A stretch of DNA of 64,000 nucleotides from JAFMDF01 sp965277445 (lineage in GTDB: Bacteria > Bacteroidota > Bacteroidia > Chitinophagales > Saprospiraceae). The translations under genes were made by a program, and so were the position numbers. Shown piece by piece: positions 8,505 to 16,778 of this stretch. Every line of letters starts with the position of its first letter. Positions within the stretch are counted from its first letter, which is position 1. The notes beneath the pieces were generated by a model. That model searched no databases. It was not told the DNA's origin and was given only the letters and a program-made list of their open reading frames with translations. The stretch is taken from contig CBDICY010000032.1 in the NCBI GenBank assembly GCA_965277445.1, positions 806,001 through 870,000 on the forward strand. The letters are read 5' to 3'.

Positions 8505-8626
8505 AAATTCAGGTTTAGTGATTTTTCGGACATTCCGAATAATCTGGTTTGTAAATCTAAACCTTGGTGTTTTTCGACTTGCTTATAAGATGATAAGGGA
8601 TGGGGTTTTGGTGGGAACAATAGTAT

Positions 8627-8684
8627 CGGGGAACTTCAGTTCCCTGTTTTTTCGGTGAACTGAACCTGCCCGTTCCATTCAGGC
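8627..8684. repeat. Palindrome cluster between exbD and the UDG gene
   Basis: GGGAAC-TTCA-GTTCCC at 8629-8644 is a perfect 6-bp palindrome with a TTCA loop. It is followed by T-rich DNA on the plus strand and by a second inverted pair GGTGAAC (8654) and GTTCACC (8678-8684). It is noticeably more G+C-rich than its surroundings. The design matches the other short palindromes with TTCA or TGAA loops in this window. Confidence 0.5.
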
Positions 8685-8702
8685 GGGGTTCACCTATACA
8701 AT

Positions 8703-9281
8703 TTAGCTATTTTTAGCTTCCAGAATAATCTGCTTCAATTGGGGCAACAAATCTTTCGCAAACCATTGATTCTTTTTCATCCAAATATTATTCCTTGGAG
8801 AAGGATGGGGTAAGGGCAAATATTTAGTAGGCAAGTATTCCTCAAAATGCATTACCGTTTCCGTCAGATTTTTCTTTGCTTGTTTACCCAAATAGTATTT
8901 CTGCGCATAATTCCCAACTAGTAACGTCAATTTTACCTCTGTCATTTTTTCCAATAGCGTCGGATGCCATTGAGGGGCACATTCTTTTCTAGGTGGCAAG
9001 TCGCCCGATTTACCCGTTCCTGGAAAACAGAATCCCATTGGCACAATCCCAAATAGTTGTTCATCATAAAATTCTGCTTCGGTAACGGCTAACCATTTTC
9101 GTAAATTCTCTCCACTTTTATCATGCCAAGGAATACCACTTTCATGCACTCTACGCCCTGGCGCTTGCCCAATGATGAGGATTTTGCTTTTAGGATGAGC
9201 GACGAATACTGGACGGCAACCGTCTACTAAATGTTCTTGACAGATGGTGCAGTTTTTAATTTCTTTGATTAGGTTGTTCAT
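8703..9281 (-). CDS. Uracil-DNA glycosylase superfamily protein (family 4-like)
   Basis: This 192-residue protein has the UDG superfamily motifs: GQAPG (about residues 38-42), 'GIPWHDKSGENLRKWL', and HPSPRN near the C-terminus, corresponding to the leucine-loop side of the active site. Four cysteines (CTIC at 11-14, then Cys in 'MGFCFPG' and in 'KECAPQW') match the positions that hold the 4Fe-4S cluster in family 4 enzymes. It should remove uracil or a related damaged base from DNA. It starts 3 nt after the stop of the AAA ATPase gene, so the two are probably cotranscribed. Substrate specificity is not evident. Confidence 0.75.
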   Translation of the reverse strand: MNNLIKEIKNCTICQEHLVDGCRPVFVAHPKSKILIIGQAPGRRVHESGIPWHDKSGENLRKWLAVTEAEFYDEQLFGIVPMGFCFPGTGKSGDLPPRKECAPQWHPTLLEKMTEVKLTLLVGNYAQKYYLGKQAKKNLTETVMHFEEYLPTKYLPLPHPSPRNNIWMKKNQWFAKDLLPQLKQIILEAKNS

Positions 9282-9284
9282 ATT

Positions 9285-10709
9285 TTAATTAAATAAATCG
9301 TCCATCGTTATATCATTTTGTACCAAAGCGGTACTATACTTATTTCGTTCTAAGCCGTAAGTCGTAATCAAAGTCAAAAAAGTGGCTTTTCTAGTCTTTG
9401 TTTCTTGTTTAAACACACCAATTTTATTCCTTAAATTATCTGCATAGGCTTTGGTAATTGAATATTTATTTATTGAATATTTTATTTCACATAAATTGAC
9501 TACTTGATCCCTTCTATCAATCACTAAATCTACTTGTGCCCCATTATCAGATTTCTTACTTTTCCACGATAAGGTATTACTAATAATTCCACCAATTTGT
9601 AAAGCCTTTTTTATTTGTAAAGTATGTGCCAAACAAATTTGCTCAAAAGCATAACCACTCCATGCTCGTTGTGAAGGATTGTCTATGGCATTTGTCCAAA
9701 CACCCTCATCATAATTGGTATTATTTTTAATGAATTTTAGGTAAAACAAACAATAAAAATCAGATAAGCGATAGATAGCTGATTTTGCTTTTCCAGTAAA
9801 TGGAGCATATTTGGTAATAAATCCACTTTCTTCTAATTCTTCTAATTGTCTAGTCAAACTACCACCTGATGGAATTTTAGTTATTTTGCTTAACTCCTTT
9901 CGAGTCATTCCTTTTGCCTTTGTCGATAGGGCAAGAATAATAGCTTCGTATTTTTCAGCATTTTTAAAAAGAGAAGAAAAGAGATTTTGAAACTCTAGTG
10001 TTAGTAAAGCACCTTTTCGAAAACACATTTCTTCAATATTCTGTGCGGCACTTTTTTCGGAAGAAACCATATCCAAATAGTAGGGAATCCCTCCCATAGC
10101 CATATAGATTTGTAAAATTTGATACCGATCTAAAACACTATTTTTGGCTTGTAACATTAATTCCGTTTCTTGTAAATTGAAAGGAAATATTTTAATGCGC
10201 TCCGTTACTCGATTATGCAAACCGCCATGATTATTAATCAATTTATTAATCATCCAAGCTGCTGCCGAACCACAAGTAATTAATAAAACATCCTTTCGGT
10301 TGGTTGCCCAACTATTCCAAAAATGTTCTAATGCCATCATAAAATCTGACTTGGCAGTATCTAACCAAGGCAATTCATCTAAGAAAATGACTTTTTTTCG
10401 CTGGTCTTTGATATTTTCTAAATGGTCAATTAATAATTGAAAAGCACTAAACCAATTTTTAGGAACTTTGTCAATGGTCGCATTGGATTGTCTTTGGAGA
10501 GAAACTTGAAAATTGGTTAATTGCTGTAGGGTATTGGCATTCGCTAGTCCAATTAATTGAAAATCAAAAGTGTAATTAAAATATTCTCTAATCAGGAAAG
10601 TTTTGCCGACTCTTCGTCTTCCATAAACAGCTACGAACTCAGATTTTTTGCTATTTTTGACTTTGTCTAATTGTTTTATTTCTTTTTTCCTGCCTATTAT
10701 ATCGTTCAT
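9285..10709 (-). CDS. AAA ATPase with winged-helix and C-terminal DUF234 nuclease-like domain
   Basis: This 474-residue protein belongs to the prokaryotic/archaeal ATPase family. Walker A is GRRRVGKT (about residues 30-37) and Walker B is 'VIFLDELPWLD'. A winged-helix-like region ('GMTRKELSKITKIPSGGSLTR') follows at about 265-305. The C-terminal domain has 'GAQVDLVIDR...VNLCEIKYS', a D-x(n)-ExK arrangement as in the PD-(D/E)xK fold of DUF234. Cellular roles of this family are poorly known; links to mobile or selfish DNA have been suggested. The gene leads a two-gene unit with the UDG-family gene. A perfect 19-bp inverted repeat and further partial copies lie directly upstream, possibly an operator bound by the protein itself (inference). 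Confidence 0.8.
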   Translation of the reverse strand: MNDIIGRKKEIKQLDKVKNSKKSEFVAVYGRRRVGKTFLIREYFNYTFDFQLIGLANANTLQQLTNFQVSLQRQSNATIDKVPKNWFSAFQLLIDHLENIKDQRKKVIFLDELPWLDTAKSDFMMALEHFWNSWATNRKDVLLITCGSAAAWMINKLINNHGGLHNRVTERIKIFPFNLQETELMLQAKNSVLDRYQILQIYMAMGGIPYYLDMVSSEKSAAQNIEEMCFRKGALLTLEFQNLFSSLFKNAEKYEAIILALSTKAKGMTRKELSKITKIPSGGSLTRQLEELEESGFITKYAPFTGKAKSAIYRLSDFYCLFYLKFIKNNTNYDEGVWTNAIDNPSQRAWSGYAFEQICLAHTLQIKKALQIGGIISNTLSWKSKKSDNGAQVDLVIDRRDQVVNLCEIKYSINKYSITKAYADNLRNKIGVFKQETKTRKATFLTLITTYGLERNKYSTALVQNDITMDDLFN

Positions 10710-10711
10710 GA

Positions 10712-10810
10712 TGATTTGGCTATTTCTATTGACAATTTTTATAATTAGCCAAATGTACTTAAAAAATATAGATTTGGCTAATTATTTCAGTATAATTAGC
10801 CAAATCTATA
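10712..10810. promoter_or_regulatory. Operator-like cluster of ATTTGGCTAATTA repeats upstream of the AAA ATPase
   Basis: Four copies in alternating orientation: GATTTGGCTA at 10712, ATAATTAGCCAAAT at 10741-10754, GATTTGGCTAATTAT at 10771-10785 and ATAATTAGCCAAATC at 10792-10806. The last two form a perfect inverted repeat with 19-nt arms (10767-10785 and 10792-10810) and a 6-nt loop. The cluster starts just upstream of the ATPase start codon (10709), as expected for an autoregulatory operator. A cruciform-forming repeat is the alternative. Confidence 0.6.
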
Positions 10811-10854
10811 TCCTAAAAACTCTTAAGAATTTTCCATTATGAGGTACGTAAATA

Positions 10855-10895
10855 CAAAAAAGCCCCCAGCAGAAAATTCCACCAGAGGCTTTTTA
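10855..10895 (-). terminator. Intrinsic terminator of aconitase
   Basis: On the minus strand AAAAAGCCTC pairs with GGGGGCTTTTT (one G-T pair) around a 17-nt loop and ends in a run of six T. It begins about 25 nt after the aconitase stop. Confidence 0.8.
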
Positions 10896-10918
10896 TATCC
10901 TAAAAGAAAAAACGAAGC

Positions 10919-13189
10919 TTAAACCGCCCCCATTTCCTCTCTAATTTTATTCAAAGCAGAACCAGCTCTTACCCAATCAATTTGAGCAGCATTATAAGTA
11001 TGCTTCACTTCAAAAGAATCAGACGTACCATCTGCGTGGTCTAATTTTACCGTTAAAGTTTTGCCTGGCGCAAAATCTGTGAAGTTAGTGATGCTCACTT
11101 TGTCATCTTGTCTTACTAAATCGTAAGAAGCATTATCGACAAAAGTTAAGGCTAACATTCCTTGTTTCTTCAAGTTCGTTTCGTGAATACGAGCGAAAGA
11201 CTTTACGATAACTGCGTGAACGCCTAAGAATCTAGGCTCCATTGCCGCATGTTCTCTAGAAGAACCTTCTCCTAAGTTTTCTTCTCCGAAAATTACTTGC
11301 CCGATGCCATTTCCTTTATAATAAAGCGCCGTCTCAGGAACAGGGCCAAATTCACCTGTTTCATTATTTAAAACGGTATTCGTTGCTCCACTAAAAGCAT
11401 TGATAGCACCGATGTAACAGTTTTGAGAGATATTCTCTAAGTGTCCTCTAAATTTCAACCAAGGCCCTGCCATAGAAATGTGATCGGTTGTACATTTCCC
11501 TTTTGCTTTGATTAAGACCCGCATATCATTTACTTGATCTTGTGTCAAAGGCGTGAAAGGCGTTAATAATTGCAAGCGATTAGAAGTTGGCTTCACTACA
11601 ACATTTACGCCACTACCATCAGCGATTGGTGGAATAAATCCAGCATCTTCCACATCAAAACCTTTAGCAGGTAATTCTACGCCAACTGGCGGATCTAATT
11701 TTACTTGCTCTCCGTTTTCGTTGGTCAACGTATCCGTTAATGGGTTGAAGGCTAAATCTCCTGCCATTGCCATTGCAGTTACAATTTCTGGAGAAGCGAC
11801 AAAACCATGTGTGTTTGGATTCCCATCATTTCTTTTAGCAAAGTTTCTATTGAAAGAAGTAATGATAGAATTTTTACGATTCGGATCGTCCGTATGTCTC
11901 GCCCATTGACCGATACAAGGACCACAAGCATTCGCTAAAACGACACCACCCATTTTCTCAAAATCATCCAAAATACCGTCTCTTTCAACCGTATATCGAA
12001 TTTGCTCTGAACCTGGTGTTACGGTAAATTCCGCTTTCGTTTTGATATTTTTTGCAACTGCTTGCTTCGCTAAAGACGCTGCTCTTGATAAATCTTCGTA
12101 AGAAGAGTTCGTACAAGAACCAATTAAACCTACCTCTAATTTTTGAGGATAGCCATTGTCTTTTACTGCTTTCGCAAATTTAGAAATTGGCCAAGCTGCA
12201 TCTGGCGTATAAGGGCCATTAATATGTGGTTCTAATTTCGACAAGTTGATTTCAATAACTTGATCAAAATATTTTTCTGGCTCTTTATAACATTCTGGGT
12301 CGCCCGTTAAATGTGCTTTTACTTTATCCGCTAACCTGGCTACATCTGCTCTACCCGTTGCTTTTAAGTATCGCTTCATCGCTGGATCGTACCCGAAAGT
12401 AGAAGTCGTTGCACCAATTTCTGCCCCCATGTTTCCGATCGTTCCTTTACCTGTACAAGATAATCTTCTTGCACCTGGGCCGAAATATTCTACGACTGCA
12501 CCTGTTCCTCCTTTAACGGTTAAAATACCTGCTACTTTTAAAATCACATCTTTAGAAGAAGTCCATCCTTTTAAATAACCGGTTAATTTAACGCCAATTA
12601 CTTTTGGCATCTTCAATTCCCAAGGCATATCTGCCATTACATCTACTGCATCCGCTCCACCAACACCAATTGCCAACATCCCCAATCCAGCACCGTTTGG
12701 TGTGTGAGAATCTGTTCCAATCATCATTCCACCAGGGAACGCATAATTCTCCAAAACGATTTGGTGAATAATACCTGCACCTGGTTTCCAAAAACCAATA
12801 CCGTATTTATTAGAAACAGAAGCTAAGAAATCATAAACCTCAGAGTTTACATCATTCGCTATGGCTAAATCTTTGTCTGCGCCAACTTTTGCTTGAATCA
12901 AGTGGTCGCAATGTACCGTAGAAGGTACCGCAACTTTATCTTTACCAGCCATCATAAACTGTAATAAAGCCATTTGAGCAGTAGCATCTTGCATTGCTAC
13001 ACGGTCAGGCGCAAAGAAAACATAGTCTTTTCCTCTTCCGTATTTCTTTAATGGAGATTCCTTGTGTAGGTGGGCATACAGAATTTTTTCTGTCAACGTC
13101 AATGGGCGACCAAGTTCTTTACGAGCAGCCTCCACTTTAGCAGGAAGCGACTCATAATGAGCCTTAATCATGTCAATATCAAAAGCCAT
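10919..13189 (-). CDS. acn: Aconitate hydratase
   Basis: Aconitase interconverts citrate and isocitrate in the TCA cycle using a 4Fe-4S cluster. The three cluster cysteines are visible in GLIGSCTNSSYED and NACGPCIGQW. Substrate-binding signatures 'IGTDSHTPNGAGLGMLAIGVGGADA' and the C-terminal swivel domain with 'GEGSSREHAAMEPRFLG' are intact. At 756 residues it is the mitochondrial-type aconitase usual in Bacteroidota, shorter than the AcnA/IRP type. A candidate promoter lies about 245 nt upstream (13442-13435), implying a long leader, and a clear terminator follows. Confidence 0.97.
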   Translation of the reverse strand: MAFDIDMIKAHYESLPAKVEAARKELGRPLTLTEKILYAHLHKESPLKKYGRGKDYVFFAPDRVAMQDATAQMALLQFMMAGKDKVAVPSTVHCDHLIQAKVGADKDLAIANDVNSEVYDFLASVSNKYGIGFWKPGAGIIHQIVLENYAFPGGMMIGTDSHTPNGAGLGMLAIGVGGADAVDVMADMPWELKMPKVIGVKLTGYLKGWTSSKDVILKVAGILTVKGGTGAVVEYFGPGARRLSCTGKGTIGNMGAEIGATTSTFGYDPAMKRYLKATGRADVARLADKVKAHLTGDPECYKEPEKYFDQVIEINLSKLEPHINGPYTPDAAWPISKFAKAVKDNGYPQKLEVGLIGSCTNSSYEDLSRAASLAKQAVAKNIKTKAEFTVTPGSEQIRYTVERDGILDDFEKMGGVVLANACGPCIGQWARHTDDPNRKNSIITSFNRNFAKRNDGNPNTHGFVASPEIVTAMAMAGDLAFNPLTDTLTNENGEQVKLDPPVGVELPAKGFDVEDAGFIPPIADGSGVNVVVKPTSNRLQLLTPFTPLTQDQVNDMRVLIKAKGKCTTDHISMAGPWLKFRGHLENISQNCYIGAINAFSGATNTVLNNETGEFGPVPETALYYKGNGIGQVIFGEENLGEGSSREHAAMEPRFLGVHAVIVKSFARIHETNLKKQGMLALTFVDNASYDLVRQDDKVSITNFTDFAPGKTLTVKLDHADGTSDSFEVKHTYNAAQIDWVRAGSALNKIREEMGAV

Positions 13190-13235
13190 AGCTTAATAAT
13201 TTTATGATTTTTTAAATAAGAAGTATTTATGTAAT

Positions 13236-13270
13236 AATGATGAATGATAGATGATGAACTATGAATGGCC
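13236..13270. repeat. Five tandem heptamers (single-armed)
   Basis: The stretch reads in exact 7-nt steps as AATGATG, AATGATA, GATGATG, AACTATG, AATGGCC. No matching inverted arm was seen. It lies in the aconitase leader, about 47 nt from the start codon. Confidence 0.5.
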
Positions 13271-13434
13271 AGAGCTACTGGTTTTCAATAGTCAACCTTA
13301 TCAGACAACTTATCTTTAATTGCTTACTATTATTTAGAATGAAATTAGGAAAATTAGCATTTTATAAAACACTAATAATCAATATACTTTTAGCAAATTT
13401 CAATCTTGTTATTTATCTAACTTAAAATTGGCAG

Positions 13435-13442
13435 CAAAGGTA
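13435..13442 (-). promoter_or_regulatory. Candidate -7 box (TACCTTTG) of aconitase
   Basis: On the minus strand TACCTTTG matches TAnnTTTG. It would give a leader of about 240 nt ahead of the aconitase start at 13189. The -33 region is not clear. Confidence 0.4.
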
Positions 13443-13590
13443 CAAATTTTGGCATATCTTGCACGTTTTTTAGCTTAGTTTCGGACTATTTAGAAAGATT
13501 CAAAGAGGAAATGTGATTGCCTTTCCGCCTTTTAGCCCTTTAACCTATTAGCCTTTTATATTAAAACAACATTAACAGTACGATAGATTT

Positions 13591-14667
13591 ATGAATAGTT
13601 ACAAAAAAGTCGTGGTGAAGTTGGGAACAAATGTATTAACGAGAGAAAATGGCGCTTTAGACATTACTTCGATTAGCCATATTGTAGACCAAATTGTGGA
13701 ATTAAAACAGCGTGGTATAGAAGTAATCTTAGTGTCGTCAGGAGCAGTTGGGGCAGGGCGTTCAGCTATTCAATTATCAAAAAGTTTAAATAAAATTGTC
13801 CAGCGGCAAGTTTATTCTGCCATTGGTCAAATTCATTTACTCAATTTATACAATAATTTATTTGGCAATCATCAGATTTTTTGTGCGCAGGTCTTAGCCA
13901 CTAAAGAAGACTTTCGGGACAGAACGCATTACCTGAATATGAAAAATTGCTTTCAAGCTTTGTTGAGGGACAATGTAATTCCGATTGTGAATGAAAATGA
14001 CGTGATTTCTGTGAACGAATTGATGTTTACCGATAATGATGAATTGGCGGGTTTGATTGCGTCTTTAATGAACGCAGATGCTTTGCTGATTTTAAGTACG
14101 GTAGATGGCATTTTAGATGGGCATCCTGATCAGCCAGCAAGTAAAACGATTACAGAAATTGATCCTGATGATAAAGCCATTCAGGAATTTATTATGCCTT
14201 CTAAATCTTCCTTTGGTAGAGGTGGAATGCATACTAAATTTAATATTTCCAAGAAAGTATCCAAGCTTGGCATTACTACTTTTATCGCCAATGGGAAACG
14301 ACCAAATATCATTTTAGACATCATCAAAGATGATTTCGTTGGTACTAAAATATTACCCAAAAAAGTAGCATCTAATATCAAAAAATGGATGGCGTTTAAT
14401 GAATTGGCAGAAAAAGCGCTAGTTTATATCAATGGAGGTGCAGCGACTGTTTTATGTTCTACAGAAAAAGTGTCTAGTCTTTTGCCTGTCGGTATTATTA
14501 AAATTGAAGGCACTTTTAAGAAAGGGGATATTGTTAAGATTGTGGATGAATCAGGGGAGTCTATTGGAATGGGGGTGGCGCAATATGGCGTAGATAAAGC
14601 GCTAGAATATTTAGGAAAAAATGGAAAAAAGGCTTTGGTTCATTATGATTATTTGTTGATTGAATAA
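13591..14667 (+). CDS. proB: Glutamate 5-kinase
   Basis: ProB phosphorylates glutamate to gamma-glutamyl phosphate, the first step of proline synthesis. The amino-acid-kinase fold shows 'VVVKLGTNVLT' at the N-terminus, 'VSSGAVGAGR' (about residues 49-58), 'VNENDVISVNELMFTDNDELAG' and 'GRGGMHTKF'. A PUA domain follows (about 270-358: 'LLPVGIIKIEG'). The 358 residues match the two-domain enzyme. proA is not adjacent in this window. The gene converges on the next one with only 2 nt between stops. Proline dehydrogenase, which runs the catabolic direction, is encoded nearby at 19754. Confidence 0.95.
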   Translation: MNSYKKVVVKLGTNVLTRENGALDITSISHIVDQIVELKQRGIEVILVSSGAVGAGRSAIQLSKSLNKIVQRQVYSAIGQIHLLNLYNNLFGNHQIFCAQVLATKEDFRDRTHYLNMKNCFQALLRDNVIPIVNENDVISVNELMFTDNDELAGLIASLMNADALLILSTVDGILDGHPDQPASKTITEIDPDDKAIQEFIMPSKSSFGRGGMHTKFNISKKVSKLGITTFIANGKRPNIILDIIKDDFVGTKILPKKVASNIKKWMAFNELAEKALVYINGGAATVLCSTEKVSSLLPVGIIKIEGTFKKGDIVKIVDESGESIGMGVAQYGVDKALEYLGKNGKKALVHYDYLLIE

Positions 14668-14669
14668 TT

Positions 14670-15305
14670 TTATTTCAAAACCTTCCGCTTAACCTTATCT
14701 TCTTTCAACTCCCAACCATATTTTACCCAATCCTCTTCATAGTCAATATCTGATAAAGTAGGTAAAAGATGATAAGTTTTACTTAGTCCCTCGATTCGCT
14801 CTATCGTCATTGGAAGAACGGATTCGGTGCTCCACTCAATGTCTCTAAAAACTTCTGGTAAAAACTGGTTCATTCCCAATAAATAATAACCACCATCCAT
14901 CGCAGGACCAATGACAAAAGGATGCTCATCCAATTTATCAAAAGCAGCTTGTACAATTTCAGGCGTTAAGGAGGCACAGTCGCTACCAATAATCACTACT
15001 TTTTCATTTGTTTTAAAAACAGTATGAAAAGCCGTTGCTATTTTCACTCCTAAATTGCCTTCAACCTGTAAATTTTTATGAAATTTACGAACCGACCAAT
15101 TATCCTTTCGATTAATTTCTTGACTATAAAAAAGATGACGAGCAACAGGTAAAGCTTCTGCTATTTTTCGTGTATGCTCCATCAAAGCTATATAAATAGC
15201 CAATGCCTTTTCTGCACCAACAGTTTTAGCGAGCCGAGTTTTGACTTTCCCCAATTCAGGGTTTTTAATAAAAACGATGAGGGCATTTTTAGCTTTGTGC
15301 TGCAT
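14670..15305 (-). CDS. TIGR04282 / DUF2064 family glycosyltransferase
   Basis: This 211-residue protein has the GT-A-like signature of the TIGR04282 family: 'VFIKNPELGKVKTRLA' near the N-terminus, 'VVIIGSDCASLTPEIV' (about 108-123) and 'FVIGPAMDGGYYLLG' (about 130-145). Members are annotated as arsenosugar-biosynthesis-associated glycosyltransferases or DUF2064 nucleotidyl/glycosyl transferases. No arsenosugar genes are adjacent, so the substrate is open. The start codon is 10 nt from a period-10 hairpin repeat (15316-15395) that separates it from lolA. Confidence 0.85.
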   Translation of the reverse strand: MQHKAKNALIVFIKNPELGKVKTRLAKTVGAEKALAIYIALMEHTRKIAEALPVARHLFYSQEINRKDNWSVRKFHKNLQVEGNLGVKIATAFHTVFKTNEKVVIIGSDCASLTPEIVQAAFDKLDEHPFVIGPAMDGGYYLLGMNQFLPEVFRDIEWSTESVLPMTIERIEGLSKTYHLLPTLSDIDYEEDWVKYGWELKEDKVKRKVLK

Positions 15306-15315
15306 GTAGATGAAA

Positions 15316-15395
15316 GTTATTAGAAGTTATGAAGCGTTATTAGCAGTTATTATTGCGGCAAAAAAAATAACCGATAATAACTTCCAATAACTTCT
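15316..15395. repeat. Hairpin with arms of tandem 10-mers
   Basis: Left arm: GTTATTAGAA, GTTATGAAGC, GTTATTAGCA, GTTATTATTG. Right arm: AATAACCGAT, AATAACTTCC, AATAACTTCT. The arms are approximate reverse complements and both keep a 10-nt period. The left arm ends 10 nt from the start codon of the DUF2064 gene (minus strand). Confidence 0.7.
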
Positions 15396-15405
15396 ACCTC
15401 AATAT

Positions 15406-15443
15406 AAAATGTCGGTAGCAAATTAGTTCGCTACCGACATTTT
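15406..15443. terminator. Terminator hairpin after lolA
   Basis: GTCGGTAGC (15411-15419) pairs perfectly with GCTACCGAC (15430-15438), flanked by AAAAT and ATTTT. It can work on either strand; the relevant transcript is lolA on the minus strand. Confidence 0.8.
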
Positions 15444-15489
15444 AGCTTCCCTAAAGATACTGGAAAAGTCGTACAGAATACAATTGAAT

Positions 15490-16161
15490 TTAATCTATTC
15501 GTAAATCTTCTACATGAATACCGGGGTATTTTTTTTCATTGAAGACGAAATCAGTACTTTTATAAGCCAAATTAGGTTTGAATTTTTTTACGTCCATGGT
15601 ATATCGAGCGCCATCCACCGCAAATGCTTTAATCCGCATAATTTGGTTCTTTTTCTTATCAATCGTCAGCCGCATTTTAGCATATTCTGAATCTTTATCA
15701 ATTGGCTTAAATTCGATTTGTTGGATCAATACACCTTTTTCATAACCTTCATTGGTCAAGCCATAAATAAAATCTTCTTTTTCATAAATGCGCAATAAAT
15801 CTTTTGGTGATAAAAAATCTTCTTCTTCATCCTCAAAATCTTCTACATTATTAATCTGGACTTCATTATTATTTTTCAGATATAACCAAAGTGTTTTGCC
15901 ATCGCTATAGATCGCTTGATTGTCAAGCTTTAATCTATATTTCTCGCCATCTTGCGCTAAATTTCCTGTCTGAATTTCTTTATCTTCTTCTGGAATTTCA
16001 ATCGTTAAATCAAAATCTGCTTCTACCGTTTTATAGGCTTCGTACTTATTTCGCAATTTTTCTAAAATCGCTTTAGCTGCGGGGTCAGAAGTTTCTGCTA
16101 CTTGTGCAAAACTGATATTAACAAAAAGGGAGGTTAGTAAAAGGGCCAATATATTTTTCAT
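15490..16161 (-). CDS. lolA: LolA-like outer-membrane lipoprotein carrier
   Basis: This 223-residue protein has a Sec signal peptide (MKNILALLLTSLFVNISFAQ) and a LolA-type fold: 'AKAILEKLRNKYEAYKTVEADF' helix, then strands such as 'QTGNLAQDGEKYRLKLDNQAIYSDGKTLWLYL' and 'MRLTIDKKKNQIMRIKAF'. LolA carries lipoproteins across the periplasm to the outer membrane. An acidic insert (DFEDEEEDFLSPKDLLRIY) precedes the region that usually reads SP-DL in this family. It is monocistronic by layout, with a strong terminator downstream. Confidence 0.9.
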   Translation of the reverse strand: MKNILALLLTSLFVNISFAQVAETSDPAAKAILEKLRNKYEAYKTVEADFDLTIEIPEEDKEIQTGNLAQDGEKYRLKLDNQAIYSDGKTLWLYLKNNNEVQINNVEDFEDEEEDFLSPKDLLRIYEKEDFIYGLTNEGYEKGVLIQQIEFKPIDKDSEYAKMRLTIDKKKNQIMRIKAFAVDGARYTMDVKKFKPNLAYKSTDFVFNEKKYPGIHVEDLRID

Positions 16162-16453
16162 AAAAAGAGTTTAGTAGTTTTTATCGAATAGAGCTAATCT
16201 ATAAAGTTTTGTTAGGCAAAGTTCGCTATAAAAACGCTAATTACGTATTTTTTATTCGTTAATGATTTTAGAGCGGAAGTTAAAGTTTGTTAAAAGATAG
16301 AAAGATATAGAGGTATAAAGGTATAGAGGGCGGGGCTTCATAAGAATACTGAGTTTGCCCATCTTTATTAAACAAACCCCCAACCTGATTTTCGATATTA
16401 AACCATTAGTATTATACATGCTCTAAGCCTGATAATGGAGTGTACACTTTTCC

Positions 16454-16750
16454 TTAACCCTCTTTTGTCAAAAAATAAGTGACTAATTGCGTCCATTCTT
16501 CTTCCAAAGAACCGGTCGACATAGTTTTTCCTGCGCGCCGATACCAATAATTGGCATTCAAATCATCGCCTTCTTTTCGATGTAAATAAGCATGTACCCA
16601 ATTGGCTTCAGGGTAAAGATTGCCATCTGCTATATCATGAGCTTTTGTCCAATTGCCTTTTCCATCATACCAAAGTGCTTCCAAATTGGGAGAAATATTA
16701 GAGGGTGGTGTTTTTTGTTGTAGGGAGTTTTTAAAGTCTATTAGTTTCAT
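16454..16750 (-). CDS. Conserved hypothetical protein
   Basis: This is a 98-residue soluble protein read from the ATG at 16750 (a TTG one codon upstream is ignored). It contains 'LEALWYDGKGNWTKAHDIAD' and 'ANWVHAYLHRKEGDDLNANYWYRRAGK', a pattern I recall from conserved uncharacterised proteins of several bacterial phyla. The Trp/His/Arg-rich conserved segment suggests a helical fold. No catalytic motif is evident. It lies just downstream of the decayed gene at 16779-17569 on the same strand. Confidence 0.7.
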   Translation of the reverse strand: MKLIDFKNSLQQKTPPSNISPNLEALWYDGKGNWTKAHDIADGNLYPEANWVHAYLHRKEGDDLNANYWYRRAGKTMSTGSLEEEWTQLVTYFLTKEG

Positions 16751-16778
16751 CAATTGAAATTATTATTGTTCCAAGTAT

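Larger units (their letters stand above)
13190..13590. other. 401-bp gap between divergent aconitase and proB genes
   Basis: The gap holds a run of five heptamers at 13236-13270 and a minus-strand -7 box at 13435-13442. No ORF or RNA gene is visible in the rest. The stretch immediately before proB (about 13515-13585) is AT-rich, with no convincing promoter match. Confidence 0.5.

Noticed and set aside
10648..10842. Plus-strand open frame across the AAA ATPase start
   Set aside because: It covers the palindromic operator-like cluster and has no coding character.
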